DNA of 64,000 nt from Maratus speciosus (lineage: Eukaryota > Arthropoda > Arachnida > Araneae > Salticidae). A model generated the notes under the pieces. It saw only the letters and a program-made list of their open reading frames with translations. It did no database searches and was not told where the DNA came from. This document shows, piece after piece, positions 35,500 to 47,569 of this stretch. The stretch is taken from the NCBI GenBank assembly GCA_963932465.1, contig OZ010792.1, positions 279,479,836-279,543,835 of the forward strand, written 5' to 3'. Position numbers and translations under genes: made by a program. The first letter of the stretch is position 1, and every line of letters starts with the position of its first letter.

Positions 35500-36490
35500 A
35501 TTTCAGTAAATCGTAAAATAAAATGAACAAAATTCGCGCAATCATTTCACGAAATTAGCGTTTTTCGCGACCTTTTGACAAAATTAACGTGATTTCACAA
35601 TTTCTTGCCAAAATTTGAGTGTTTTTTGCGATCTTTTTCCGAAATTCGAGTGACTTTCACAATCTTTCGAAGAAATTTGCTTATTTTTCGCGATCTTTTG
35701 ACGAAATTCGCGTATTTTTGCGTTTTTTTGACGAAATTCGCTTGTTTTACGCGATCTTTTATCGAAATTCGCGTGTTTTTGCGGTCTTATGACGAAATTC
35801 GCGTATTTTTTGCGGTCTTTTGACGAAATTCACATTTTTGCGATTTTTTGACAAAATTTGCGTGTTTTTTGCAATCTTTTGACTAAAATCGCATATTTTT
35901 CGGGATCTTTTGGCGAAATTCGCGTGTTTTTCGTGATCTTTGGGTGGAATTCGCTTGTTTTTCGCGATCTTTTGTAGAAATTTACAAGGGGTTTTTTTTC
36001 TATCTTTTGACCGCGTTTTGTTTGTTTTTTCACGAAACTAGCGATCGTTTGAGAAAATTCACGTTTTTTTCGCGATCTTTTGACGGAATTCGTGTATTTT
36101 TCGCTATCTTTCGACGAAATTCGCGTTTTTTCGCGATCTTTTGACAGCGTTTTGTTTGTTTTTGACGAAATTCCCACTTTTTTTCGTGATCATTTGACTA
36201 ATATGGCGTGTTTTTCGCGATATCTTTTGATAAAATTCGCAAGTTTTTTGATTTTGACAAAATCCACGTGCTTTTCGCGATCTTTTGATCGCGGTTTTTT
36301 TCATTTTTTGACGAAATTATCTTTTTTCTTTCAGGATCCTTTAAAAAAATTCGCGTTTTTTTCCGCGGTCCTTTGACGAAATTCACGTTTTTCCCGCGAT
36401 GCTTTGACGAAAGTGGTGATTTTTTTCTGCGAACGATTGACGAAATTGTTTTTTTTCGGCGACCATTTATTGAAATTCGCAATATTTTTA
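35500..36490 (-). repeat. 31-bp GC-punctuated array, locus 3 (inverted)
   Basis: Same unit as at 16.6 kb but in the opposite orientation: CGCGATCTTTTGACGAAATTCGCG-TTTTT repeated about 32 times. It opens near GGACTCCCACTCAAC and is followed by CTGAATTTTCGGGCTAATGG. ORFs on both strands here, full of RSRKK or FRRNSRF, are translations of the repeat. Confidence 0.88.
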
Positions 36491-36854
36491 AGTGATATTT
36501 TTTTATGCCTGAATTTTCGGGCTAATGGCCGATTTTTTTTAATTTTCGGAACCGAATGCCTTAAATTTTCGGAAAATTCGGAACAGAACTACCCCTGGCA
36601 AACAATAAATAAATCATACATAAAATTGGGAAATATTGCTAATATTTCGGTATTTTTTTTTTTTTTTAAAGTTACAAAAACAAAAATTACGTTTTTTTTT
36701 TTTTTTCAAAAAATCTTTCCGCAAAGTTCCGAATTTTGCGGAAAACTTTCCGCGCACGGCGTGCGCGTGTGCGTCTATATTATGCAACTCTGCTTCAGGA
36801 TATGTGATTTTTTTTTTTTTTTTTTTTTGTAAAAATTCTTTCATTATTTAAATG

Positions 36855-37064
36855 CTGACCTTGCTCTTCAGTAGTTTCAACATAAATTTTTAACGGCCCT
36901 TCCTCTTTACATCTTGAAATATTTACATATAATTGTCCATGAGAAAAAAACTGTTCTTTTAAATGCAGTCCAACTGTAGAAAATGTTTGTTCTTGTGACT
37001 TATTCAACGCAAATAACAGTATAACTGGAAATTCATTCATTTCAAATGCGCCAAAGCAACTTAA
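36855..37064 (-). pseudogene. PIF1/Helitron helicase C-terminal fragment
   Basis: Minus-strand text FEMNEFPVILLFALNKSQEQ, then TFSTVGLHL and FSHGQLYVNISR with LKIYVE. This matches the last helicase motifs of PIF1-like and Helitron helicases (FPV..AFAMTINKSQGQT...FSHGQLYVA.SR). Three residues are missing between the Ala and NKSQ, and nothing upstream or downstream extends it. A captured fragment, inactive. Confidence 0.8.
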
Positions 37065-38059
37065 CTTTTTTATGATATGATATTATATTATATACATACA
37101 TTACTATGCACGCATATATATATATGTGAAATTGGTCCCCACGCTTTCATTTTTTTCTTGGACATGAGAAAATAAAACAATTTCTTTTCTGGCCCTAAAA
37201 TTATTTTATACTTTTTAGTACATTTAAATATATATATGTGTTTTTTGCATTTTTGTGAATATTAACGAAAGCATGTCTTAAGAAAAAATACATTTATTTT
37301 ATTTTTAATTTTTTTTTTTTTTCCATACAGCTCTTTTTTAGTCTTATTTTAAATTTATTTTAGTCTTAAATTTTTAATCTTATAGTGGTTTATAGAAATT
37401 TTAAAATATAATATTTAAATTTTTTGTCCTCCCCCCTCCATATATAGTACAAACTATGGTGCAGATAGTGCAAAATAATACGGAATTTGGTACTTTTCCA
37501 CTATAGGGACTTTGGTGGTTTTTTTAAAAGCTTGGCAGAATTGGGGCATTAGAAAGTGAGATTTGTTGCCAAATGATATAAACAGCTATGAAAACAAACA
37601 ATGAAATTTTTTGTTTGTTTATATATGTATTTTAATTAAATGTACATTATTGTTTTTTATGTACAAATTACTTCTGTTTCTCCATAAAATTAGATAAATG
37701 GCTTCTTTATATTAAGTAAATTGTATAAATATTGAAAGACAAATCTGTGTATATATGAAATAGAACAGTGAATAGGTTGCCAAATTTCCTTCTTCGCCAA
37801 GGCAGTATTCTCTATTTTGCAAAGGCCCCTATACTGGAAAAGTACAGAGAATTTAATTTCTGCATCCAGCTATGTAAAGCAAATTAAAATTGGATAGTTA
37901 GGAGTTCAGATAGTACAGCGCTGCCTAGTGACGGTTGTTTTATTAGTAGCATCAAAACGCAGATGTAAAGATGCACATTTTTGTATATTACTCTTTAAAT
38001 TCTGGCACACAGATTTTGAAAAAAGGCCTTAAATGCACGGAGTTTAAATTAAATTGTGG

Positions 38060-38215
38060 TGAGCTTGATTGTAAAGATTAATAGGTTTCAACGGGAATTT
38101 CGCTAAATTAGCCAGCTAACGCCAAGTTAGCTTCATATATGGCAACTTATTTTTTGTCGCCAAATTTGGCGATATTTTGCCAAGTTGGTCGAATTTTGTC
38201 ACTATTGTTGTAACC
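38060..38215 (+). repeat. TTGGCGATA repeat, copy 2
   Basis: Diverged copy of the 28520-28700 repeat: ATAGGTTTCAACGGGAATTT, CGCCAAGTTAG, TCGCCAAATTTGGCGATATT and TTGCCAAGTTGG. Confidence 0.6.
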
Positions 38216-39810
38216 CTGTATTAGTACTTTTCAACAGTTACTCATTGTTAAAGCTGATACTAATTTCTCCATAGGAAGTCTAACATTGATGCGATTAATG
38301 ATATGGTCCAACCAGAGTTGTGTGGGACACACAGACACTTGGATTTTATATAAATAGATAAATATTGTGATCTGATTAAAATGCTATATTTCATGTGAAT
38401 AATTTATTGTAATTCAAATTTTATAAAGTAGTTTATAATATAATATATATAAAAAAAATTGCTATATTGAATATAAAAATGTCAAGTAAACATGTTATTT
38501 AAACATATGTAACATAAAAATGTTTGCGCAAAATTTTAAACAACTAATAATAATATTCAACAATATTTAAGTACAGTCGAACCCGGCTAAGATGCGTTTC
38601 AAGGGAGTGGACAAAAGTCACCTATTAAGCAAGATCGCATATTAAACGTGATTTGTGTAATGTTGCAGGAACAGGGTTTATTTAGATATCTAATCGTCTA
38701 AATGAACTTTATAACTTTTATTTATATGTTTATGGTAGAAATTTATGTCTCTTACGTATATTTAAATTAAAATTTAACTGTATTCAACTTTAACTCATTG
38801 TTTCTTTTTATAGGACCGGCTGGAATAATAACGGAAAATAAATGTGGATTCCAACATGGTTTTATCACCGATTTGTTGCATTGCAACTAATAATGAAAAA
38901 AAATAATTTTCCTACAAGACTAATTTTTTTAACAGGAAGAAAGAAACATTAAATCTTTGAAGCAAAACTCAGTTTTTAAAATTGTATTTAGAACTTGTAT
39001 TAATGAATACCATTATAATCAGTCCTTCTTAATACAAGGATATTTATTAATCTTCCTATAAATAATATTGTTAACATAACAAAAAGTAAAGGAAAATTAT
39101 CCGACCGCAGTCTATTTGTTTAATCAATATCAGCTTCATTTTCTGTGTCCTACAATCTGCTTTATAAAGCATAGTAGTGATATAATGCATTAAAAACATT
39201 ACAATAACTTACATTAAAAACCTCACGATAACAGGCATGATCATCTCTAATCATATATAGGGTGTCAACGATTTTAATCAGCTGATTTAAATCAGCGATT
39301 AAAATCATGATTTTAATCAAACGATTTTTTAAAAAAAATCATTGATTTAAATCAAAAATTTTCTAAATGTTTAAAATGTCAAAAAAAGTATTAAAATCTA
39401 TCATAAACATAATTTGAAAGTTTCTACAGGCATAGGCGTAACTAGAGGGGGTCCAGGTGGGCCGGGCCCACCCTAGATAGTTCCAGTGCCCACCCCAGAA
39501 TTTCAAATTCAAGTGATAGTATTATGCTTGCGATGTAGTCAAAATTTTAATTTCCAAATATTTGAAAGATTACACAAACAAATGTATTTCTGATTTGAAA
39601 ACTAATGTAATAAAAGCGGTGTATGTGAATGTGTGTGTGAGGGGAGGGGGATGTCAAAGGAGCAACAGTTATGTGGCCCAGAACCCACCAAATCTGAGCG
39701 ATAGTTTTCTTTTCTGTCTAGAGGTGATGAGGAAAAAATAATTTCTAAAGAGTCCAGTTTAGTAATCTTTCAACGAGGTCATAAAATGTCATCTGCTGTA
39801 ATCAGAGCCG

Positions 39811-39845
39811 GTGAGAGAGAGAGAGAGAGAAGGGGGAGGGGACAT
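39811..39845. repeat. (GA)n microsatellite
   Basis: GAGAGAGAGAGAGAGAG followed by A/G-rich sequence. The ORFs here are low-complexity translations. Confidence 0.9.
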
Positions 39846-41278
39846 AGGGGCCAGAATCCAGAATTGCATGCAACTTTGTCGTTATACAATAATGGCAGGG
39901 ATTTTTTTTCTATTTTCTTCAAAACACTCCGGGTTAGGGAAATGACCACAGGAGACAATTCTAAGAAGTGATAATTAACCCCACTCCTTCCGGGCAAACC
40001 AGGATATAGTTGCAAATTGTTGGCAGATTAATTGTCCAAAAGGATCGATGAGAACACCTTGGCAGGGAACTTCCTTTCCTTTGAGGATAGGAAGGACTCA
40101 TTTATTATTTTCCTGTTTTAAGCGTGTGGAGTAACTTTCCGTTTCCCTGAATAACTATCAGTTCATAAATAAATTCTGTAGTTTAAAATACAGGAACCTT
40201 TTTTTTTTGTGTGTGTGTGTTATTGCCACGTGGTACTTTGTTTCAAGTTTCAGAGAGTAATTTTGTGAGTAAAATTTTTTCCTGATCAGATCTTTAATAT
40301 TTTGTATAAAGTGCTTGATGGAAGAAGATGTTGCATAACAAAAATAAAATTGCCAGAAAATTGAAACGAAAACTTTTTCTTGTAAATTTAATTTTTGTTT
40401 TTTCTTTTCGGTAGCCTATATTTAATAGGTTAACAGATGGCATGTATTAAACTCCCTCAGAAAAACTTATCAACATTTAATTTCCAAATGTAAAAATTAT
40501 TAATACTTAAATTATTTGATATTAAAATATTAAACATTAATAAATAATGTATCAAATCTTAAAGACTAATTAAAATCTTTATTATTTTAGCTTTACCATA
40601 TGATAGAATATCTTATACCATCTTCATAAAAAAAATAAAAGATATTTTAAGAAAATATAACATAACACCTTCTTCCACGAAATTCTTTTGTCATTTGTTA
40701 TTAAAAAAATTGATAGCAATGAAAATTGGTCAAATTTCACATGGTCTTTTTTATTTAAATTTGTTTAAAATTTATTTTGTAGTAGTAGTTATCTTCGCAG
40801 AAAGAGCAGATGTTTAATGATGAACACAACATATTGAATTAAATTGTCATAGAATCATTCATTAGATAATTGAATTTCAATTCATCAACAATACCAATTC
40901 AGATATCATTTCAGCCCATGTCTCGGTCTGGTGAAATACAGATAATTTTTAAACGATCTGGGAATGACCTGTTTCTTTAGTTTTAACATCTTGTTCAGAT
41001 TAAAAGAAATTTGTTGCGCCCGGCCTGATTTATTAACTATCTTGGAAGGGGTGAAATTGCTCAATCTATAAACGCATATTTCATTTGCAAATCTGTTTTG
41101 AATATATGAACGTCTTTTAGCTGCATACTTCTAAAAGTAATATTTCTAAATTGTTGTAAACATTAAAAAAAAAGGTGGGGTGGTGGTATTTGTTTATAAT
41201 AAACATTATAATATGCTTTAATGTCCACGTTTAATTGCGTGCATTTTTCATTCCTATACATTAAAAACTAGGGATGCA

Positions 41279-42379
41279 ACGGATACTCTGTATTCAATCT
41301 ATTTCGTCATAATACCGAATATTCGGCCAGCCCGAAGATATTGTAACGACATTTTTAACAGACTTATTTTGCTTTCTGTGAAATATGATGATGTAACTAG
41401 AAATGCTGGAAGTTGCCGAAATTCACATCCAAACAGTAAAATAGACATTTCATTATTCAAAATTCAACTCACGGTATATATACTGTGTTACTGACCAAAA
41501 TTCAGTCACTTCCAATGATTTCTTTATATTTCATACAAAAGCAAAGTTAATATAATGAAAATTTCACTAACATATCTTCATTATTGTTAAAATTATGAAC
41601 GAAAATTCGGGTTCACCTCCCAGTGAGTCACCCTATATTTTTTATTTACTGTATTGTATTTTTGATAGAAAAGTGAATTGCAATGCAGGTTTACTGTAGA
41701 AAAAATGTTTGTCTTAACCGCATGATATCGCATGAAAGCTTTTTTCAAAATTTTAGGAACACTCTGTATGTTTACAACTTCTGAAAAGTGAAAATCATCG
41801 CCCACTCTAGTACATTTGAAACTTCACACATAAATCAAAAGGAGCAATAAGGGATTTTTGGCTGAGTTGCCACCATTTGAATAGTTTTTTTTTTTTCCTT
41901 AGTTCAGTTCCTTTTTGGCAAATTAGCACTATATGATTGTAAAATTTTCCTTCAAGGTACTTAAAGAACTCTTACTTAAAGAACTCAAGGTACTTAAAGA
42001 ACTCAAGGTACTTAAAGAACTTTTCGACTTTAAAATATTTTTTTCGAAAACAAGAAAGTTTTATTACTTTATTTTAATTCACTTAAGAAGCTATAGAGTT
42101 TTTAACGTTTTATTATTTAAAGAGGTTTTAACACTATTCTCTTCTTGAATAATAACTCAAAACATATATTTTTTGTTGTGTAAAGCTTACTTGTAAAAAG
42201 CAATCAAGTTCATGGAAATATTTGTGCTAAATATGATGTGAAATTGCTTTCATTTTTTTTCAATACCTTTAAATCCTCTGTAATATTGGAGTATTCGGTC
42301 AGCGAAATTTTTCGTGTTCGGTTTAGACAAGTGTCGAATACTTGGCATTCGGCCAAAATGACTAATCGGTGCATACCTA
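41279..42379. mobile_element. Non-autonomous hAT-like element
   Basis: 1101 bp. Tips TAGGGATGCAACGGATA and, reverse-complemented, TAGGTATGCACCGATTA, followed inside each end by CCGAATATTCGGCC / GGCATTCGGCC motifs. An exact 7-bp repeat TAAAAAC lies on both sides (41272-41278, 42380-42386). GGGATGCACCGAT-ATTCGGCC tips are familiar from hAT elements. It includes an 18-bp tandem repeat at 41955-42025. Confidence 0.82.
41953..42026. repeat. 18-bp tandem repeat
   Basis: About four units of CAAGGTACTTAAAGAACT, the second shortened. The open frame reading KVLKEL across it is a repeat translation. Confidence 0.88.
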
Positions 42380-42811
42380 TAAAAACCTTTCGAATGCAAT
42401 AGAAATAATTTTGATCAATGCAACTTTTTTTTTTTTTTTCATTTCATAGAAAAACAAGACTTTAGCTTATTTGTTTTGCGCGAAAATTATTTAATGTAAA
42501 AATATTTTCTATGCGAGTTTTCCTTAATCAAATCTCTTTCATACTGGATTCTGATAGAAATAATCAAATTTTAAATTAACACACAACTGCAGAAATCGTC
42601 ATAATTTTATAATTATACATACAATTAAAATTTATGACTTGGTTAAACAGAACTTTAAAATCATTTTTGAGTTGTCTCTTTTTGAATATTTCACGCATTT
42701 TTTTTTTACGATATGCCCACTAAATATTTTATACATGTAAACATTTGAGATTTGTTTGCATAAAATAGAAAATTTCCAGTATTGAGTAATCCAATGAATT
42801 TTAAATAAAGG

Positions 42812-42837
42812 GGGAAATGAACTATAGTTCATTTCCC
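42812..42837. repeat. 26-bp perfect palindrome
   Basis: GGGAAATGAACTA followed directly by its reverse complement, with no spacer. About 40 bp left of copy 2 of the CATAGGCG element. Confidence 0.9.
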
Positions 42838-44819
42838 AATTTCAGGCCTGAAATGTGTTATAACAGAGTAGGCTTTCGTGGGCGTAACCAGCCTTCTGAA
42901 CGGGTGGGTGCCTAGATTTCTTAACCTGAATGTGTTGGATACAAACAATATCTTATATGGTAACACCTGCTGAAGCTGAAACGGTACCTCAAAACCCGGT
43001 CGAGTTTCCGTTTTAGACAGGTTTTCATCTTAGAAGGTATAGTTGTGTGGTATTTCTTTTAAAAAGGGCTCGAGTGCGATTTTTGTTTGCTTGAGGAGGG
43101 ATGAGAAAGGATTCAAAGCATCAAAACTAGATCTAATGGTAAAAAAAAAAAAAAAAAAAAAAAAAATGTAAATCTCCTTGCTGCAGGGCATAAGACAGTG
43201 ACTAAGAGTGGTCATAAGTGTAAAATATTTTGGCACCCTAACTTCTTATAAAGATTAAAAAAGAGCTTTAATCATGCTGGAAACTTCTATAGGGACAGGG
43301 GAACACTGCATGAGATTTAAAATTATCTCAGTCATAGTCTTGTAGATGAAATTTTGCGGGATGATAAATCTCAGATAATACATGCAACCAGTACATACGC
43401 ACGAAAGTTTTTCAGAATGTGACTCCATGACTTCTTAGGGATCACTGGAGGGACCCAAGAAATTTTGGAGGAAAGTCTACACAAATAATTATTTTATTAT
43501 TATAAATAATTATAGTATTCATTAATATCGTAATTTCCTGTCTCATAATCCGTAAATCAAACAATCATGTTTCGATCCAGAAATTTTATTTCATTATTGA
43601 AGTTAAATATTTATTACGATTTAACAAGTTACGTTTTATGGAACAAGATTTCTGGGTTCGAATGTAATTGTTTGGTCCGCGGATTATAGACCGGGAATTG
43701 AGGTATTTCATGTTTTTACCACAAAATGTGTCGAATATATTAAGTAGGTCATGATACTAAATTTTATCAAGAAAAATTATACTACCATGATGCAACTGTA
43801 ATAATAAAGATAGGTACTTGTCTGTCTATGTATCTGTGTATGCGCGAGCGCTGAACTCTGTAAAAACAATGCAGCCCGCACAGCCATAAGATTTGACAGG
43901 ACCTGTATGCCTGAAGTCATGCTTATCGAAGACAATTTCTGGAATTATTCAATTAATGTTTTATGCGAATTTTTTCACATTTTGCGGCATTTTTTTTTCA
44001 AATTAGTAAAAAAGAATCCGATTTCAATATTTTATCCAGTATAAACTTTATCTTCTTTTCAATATACTGTTTTCGAGATTCTTACAGCGATTTTTCGATT
44101 TTTAACAATGTTTTAATGTTATTTTTAGAGGTTTTTTTCTTTTTTTACATTCCTAAACGGAATCGATCCGGCTTAAATCTTTTACCCAATCAGTTAATTT
44201 CGTTCCCTGTAGTTTTTTTTTTCTATCTTTTCCGAATTTTTAATGCGATTTTTAGCGGTGGTTTTCGTGCTTTGAAGCGATTTTTTTACTTTTTTTTAAA
44301 CAGAAAAAACTCTCCGGCAATTTTTGAAATTGCCGTGATTAAATTCAAATTAGGAGAATGTCAAATAAGTTCTTATAAGGAAGGTGAAAATTTAATTTGA
44401 CTCGAATTACAAAACACAATAATTCAAGATTCGCTTCTTTCGAGACAGAAGAGGTCGTAGCTTGCTCGGGAGTACGTTGTCGAAGAAAGTCCCCACCTCA
44501 ATCCTAGAATTGTTTAATTCTACGTTCCTTAAAAATAAATAAATAAACCCAACCAACGAAACTCCACTAGTCATGAACTTTTCTTTGAGGGATAGGGTTT
44601 GAAATAACAAGCGGGATCGCGCGATTTGCACACAGAAAAGGAAAGTCCCGCATAATAAAAAATACTGTGCAGTATTTCCCTTTTCCAAATTCTTTCACAG
44701 ACCAGTGATTCTTCAGTGAGTATTTAAAAAGTTTTTTGAAATCCGCAATTTTTATTTCTTTTATGGAGTTTTTCAAAGTCAATTCGTGAATCGGCTCCAG
44801 AAAAATTTGAGAATTTCTT

Positions 44820-45445
44820 CAAACGATCGTGGAAAAATATCGGGAATTTCGATAAAAGAATTCAGAAAAGAATCGTGAATTTCGTCAAAAGATTGAGCAA
44901 AAAATTACGAATTTCGATAAACGATTGACGAAAATTTTTTGCAAATTTCGTCAAAATGTAGCGGAAAAGAGTAGAGAATTTTGTTAATTGGTAACGGAAA
45001 GATAGCGAGAATTTTCCCGACCAGTCGCACAAAACTATCGCGAATTTCGACAAATGATCCCTGTAAAAAAAATCAGTTTCGTCAATCGGCAGCAACAGAA
45101 AATAAATTTAATCAAAGGATCGCGATAAAAGCGAGAATTTCGTCAAAGGATCGCAGAAAGAAAAAACGAATTTCGTCAAAAGATCGTAGAAAGAGAACGC
45201 GAATTTCATCAAAAGATCGTGCTAAAGAAATGCCAATTTCATCAAAACATCGCTGTAAAAAATGCGAATTTCGTCAAAGGATCACGGTAAAAAATACGAA
45301 TTTTATCAAAGGTTAGTGGTGAAAAGTGCGGATTTCGACAAAAAATCGCATAGAAAGACGTGAATTTCGTCAAACGATTTTATGAAAAAATGTAAATATC
45401 ATGAAATGAGCGCACAATAAAATCGCGAATTTGGTCAAAATTTAC
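44820..45445 (+). repeat. 31-bp GC-punctuated array, locus 4
   Basis: Units such as GAATTTCGTCAAAAGATCG repeated about 20 times. Orthologous in position to 26280-26930 of copy 1, differing by substitutions and small indels. ORFs over it encode ISSKDRRKK-type repeats without biological meaning. Confidence 0.87.
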
Positions 45446-45863
45446 TGCACTGGGCTAAAAGATTGAAACCGGGTTCCCTTTTCTTACTTTCAAAAGAACG
45501 CCGCGAAATGAGAAGGAACTTTAAAAATCATATAAAAAATTTTCAGAGGAAAAAAAAATACTATATTGACTTGAAAGACTGCAACCATATTCCTTTTACG
45601 AATATCAAAAAATGGCCGCGAAACACGAAATTGAAAACAACCAACCAACCTCCAGATTAATTTGAATTTTCTGTGCTATTATTTTTCATTTTCAAAGGAG
45701 GCAGGGTCTGGACACTCCCTCCTATTTCCTCCGGCTAATCGCATTTTAGAATATCGTTTCACATCTGTATTTCCTTTCAATTTTTTTTTTGCTTCTTTCT
45801 AGATTTTAAACTACGAAAGCAAAGAGACAAATAGTTTCTATCCTCGTCAAGAACTTGCGTTAA

Positions 45864-46287
45864 GGCTGTTCTCAAATCCAAAAGGGCAACTTTGTGACAG
45901 AAGTTTTAATTTATTTTTGTTCGGAAATGCATGAATCTAGCTGATGTTATTGTTCAGAAACTATGTCATCGAGCTATTTTTTCATTTTTTTGCAAACGTT
46001 TTATTTCTTTTTTTGATCTTTCAGAAAATAGTGTCAAAGTAGGCGTTTTGAACCGAATTTCCGCGCGAAAGGAGAAAGAGCAATCAAGAAAGGGCAAAAT
46101 ACATGCTTGTCACGTGATTCAAATAGCTTCTAAGTCAATACATAATTGATTGATCAAAAAATGGAAAACACAGTTCGATTCCAAATCGCTTCCCTAGTCA
46201 TGCTTTCCAATTTTATATCTTTCTGTTTAAAAATGAATTTGTGTCAGAACGTTTTGCGCTTGTTGAGCAGAGCAGTTGAGAACAGCC
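45864..46287. mobile_element. TTAA-flanked MITE (piggyBac-type)
   Basis: 424 bp with exact 12-bp inverted tips GGCTGTTCTCAA / TTGAGAACAGCC, flanked by TTAA (45860-45863, 46288-46291). The empty site CGTTAATTTCTCATG is present in copy 1 at about 27315-27329, so the duplication of TTAA is shown directly. TTAA targets are used by piggyBac (and Kolobok) superfamilies. No coding sequence. Confidence 0.93.
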
Positions 46288-47569
46288 TTAATTTCTCATG
46301 AAATTGCAGAAACATGAAACAGAAAGAACGTTGTTACAAAAAATCTCCCCCAAACAAAAGACCTCAAAGTGGGATAATAAAATCACCTTTTCAGCTTACT
46401 ATGACTAATACAGATTCTTGTAAATATTCTAGTTTTGAAAAAGATAAACAACATAATTTTCTTAAAAAAAGAAAGAAAGAAAAAAAGAACCTAACTAAAC
46501 TCTGCTTTCACTTCTTCTTTTTTTCTTTTGTAGATTTCGATTTTTTTTAAATAATTGTACTTGAGTCTGCGCAAGCGGGGGGGGGCAGGCGGGCGGGCAC
46601 CCAGAGCAATAATACATATGTACAAAATGCAATAATTTTCTTTAAATAAATAAACATATAAGTAGTTGGGAGGGAAAGGGGCTCCAAATAAAATGCGCCT
46701 AGGGTTTCAAGGAATTTAAAATATAGCTTAATATTCGAAAAGCAGCAAAATTGTTGTTCTGCCTTTTTTTAATACTAGTGGGAATATTCATGAAAGATGA
46801 AAAACATAATGAAATAAATGCACGTGCCTTTTATTGCATTTCTTATGATTACTAATATTATTAAAGTGCTCAAATGTTTTTAAATTTGATGCACGAACAG
46901 GATAATTATTTTGTATATTTTCTTTTACAAAACAGCAAAATAACAAATAAATATGATGATAAATTATACCGGTAGCACATTGTTAGCCAAGAATAAGAAC
47001 TAAACATCTTTTTCACTTTTATAATCACTTACAGTTGAAATAAAACGATTATTAAGGTAAACAAAATTATAAAAATTATACTACGATTGACTGATGGATA
47101 TATTTTATAGGTATAATGCTTCTTATTGCTGCCGTTCGGACAAAAGCATTTACAGAATTTGTTTTCATATTTAATCGATCATGACTCCTAATATACCCAT
47201 AAACTACCTCCCGTTTAAATGTTGATTTTTACATATATATCTTATTTTTGTCATGCTGTAACATTCGTATTTATGAACCGATGCGGATGAAACGCAGCAT
47301 GTCGTGTACAAAACATACCAAGATCTTAACCGAGTTTGTTGGTCAGCTTCATCCATCAACTTGTTTTAAAATGGTGGCTCAAAATGCCTCAAGAAGCAAA
47401 AAAAATAAAATAAAATAAAATGCAAAAAGGTGTGCAAAAGAATTTGAAATTCAAAAAGTTTTTTCCTTTATATATTCCGACTTTATATAACGATTTAGGT
47501 GCATTTTTTGTTGTCCCTCTATCTTAAACTAGTCGGATGTGCCAATCCTAAAAGCGTGTTCTATCTCAT

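Larger units (their letters stand above)
42877..46606. mobile_element. CATAGGCGTAACC element, copy 2
   Basis: Collinear with 21127-27724: TTGGATACAAACAATATCTT near 42940, ACAGGTTTTCATCTTAGAAG near 43016, the palindromic MITE near 43530-43710, the satellite array at 44820-45445 and the same GACTTGAAAGACTGCAACC segment near 45570. The left tip is mutated (CGTGGGCGTAACC). The right end stops around GGGCACCCAGAG with no terminal TIR. It lacks the 22126-25310 transposon but has gained a TTAA-flanked MITE and an A27 run at 43141-43167. Frames within are broken and unrecognised. Confidence 0.85.

Noticed and set aside
35830..36482. Several overlapping ORFs of 66-115 codons rich in Lys/Arg/Ser (minus) or Phe/Arg (plus)
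   Set aside because: They translate the 31-bp satellite in different frames; the repeat length is not matched to selection on protein and all frames give the same kind of text.
39779..40015. Overlapping ORFs at a GA repeat
   Set aside because: Driven by the (GA)n microsatellite; no domain.
43963..44400. 145-codon plus-strand ORF
   Set aside because: Phe-rich translation of T-rich sequence inside copy 2 of the CATAGGCG element; the same region is interrupted in copy 1.
44981..45316. 111-codon ORF of ISSKDRRKK repeats
   Set aside because: Also the 31-bp array; its counterpart at 26.3-26.9 kb is broken.
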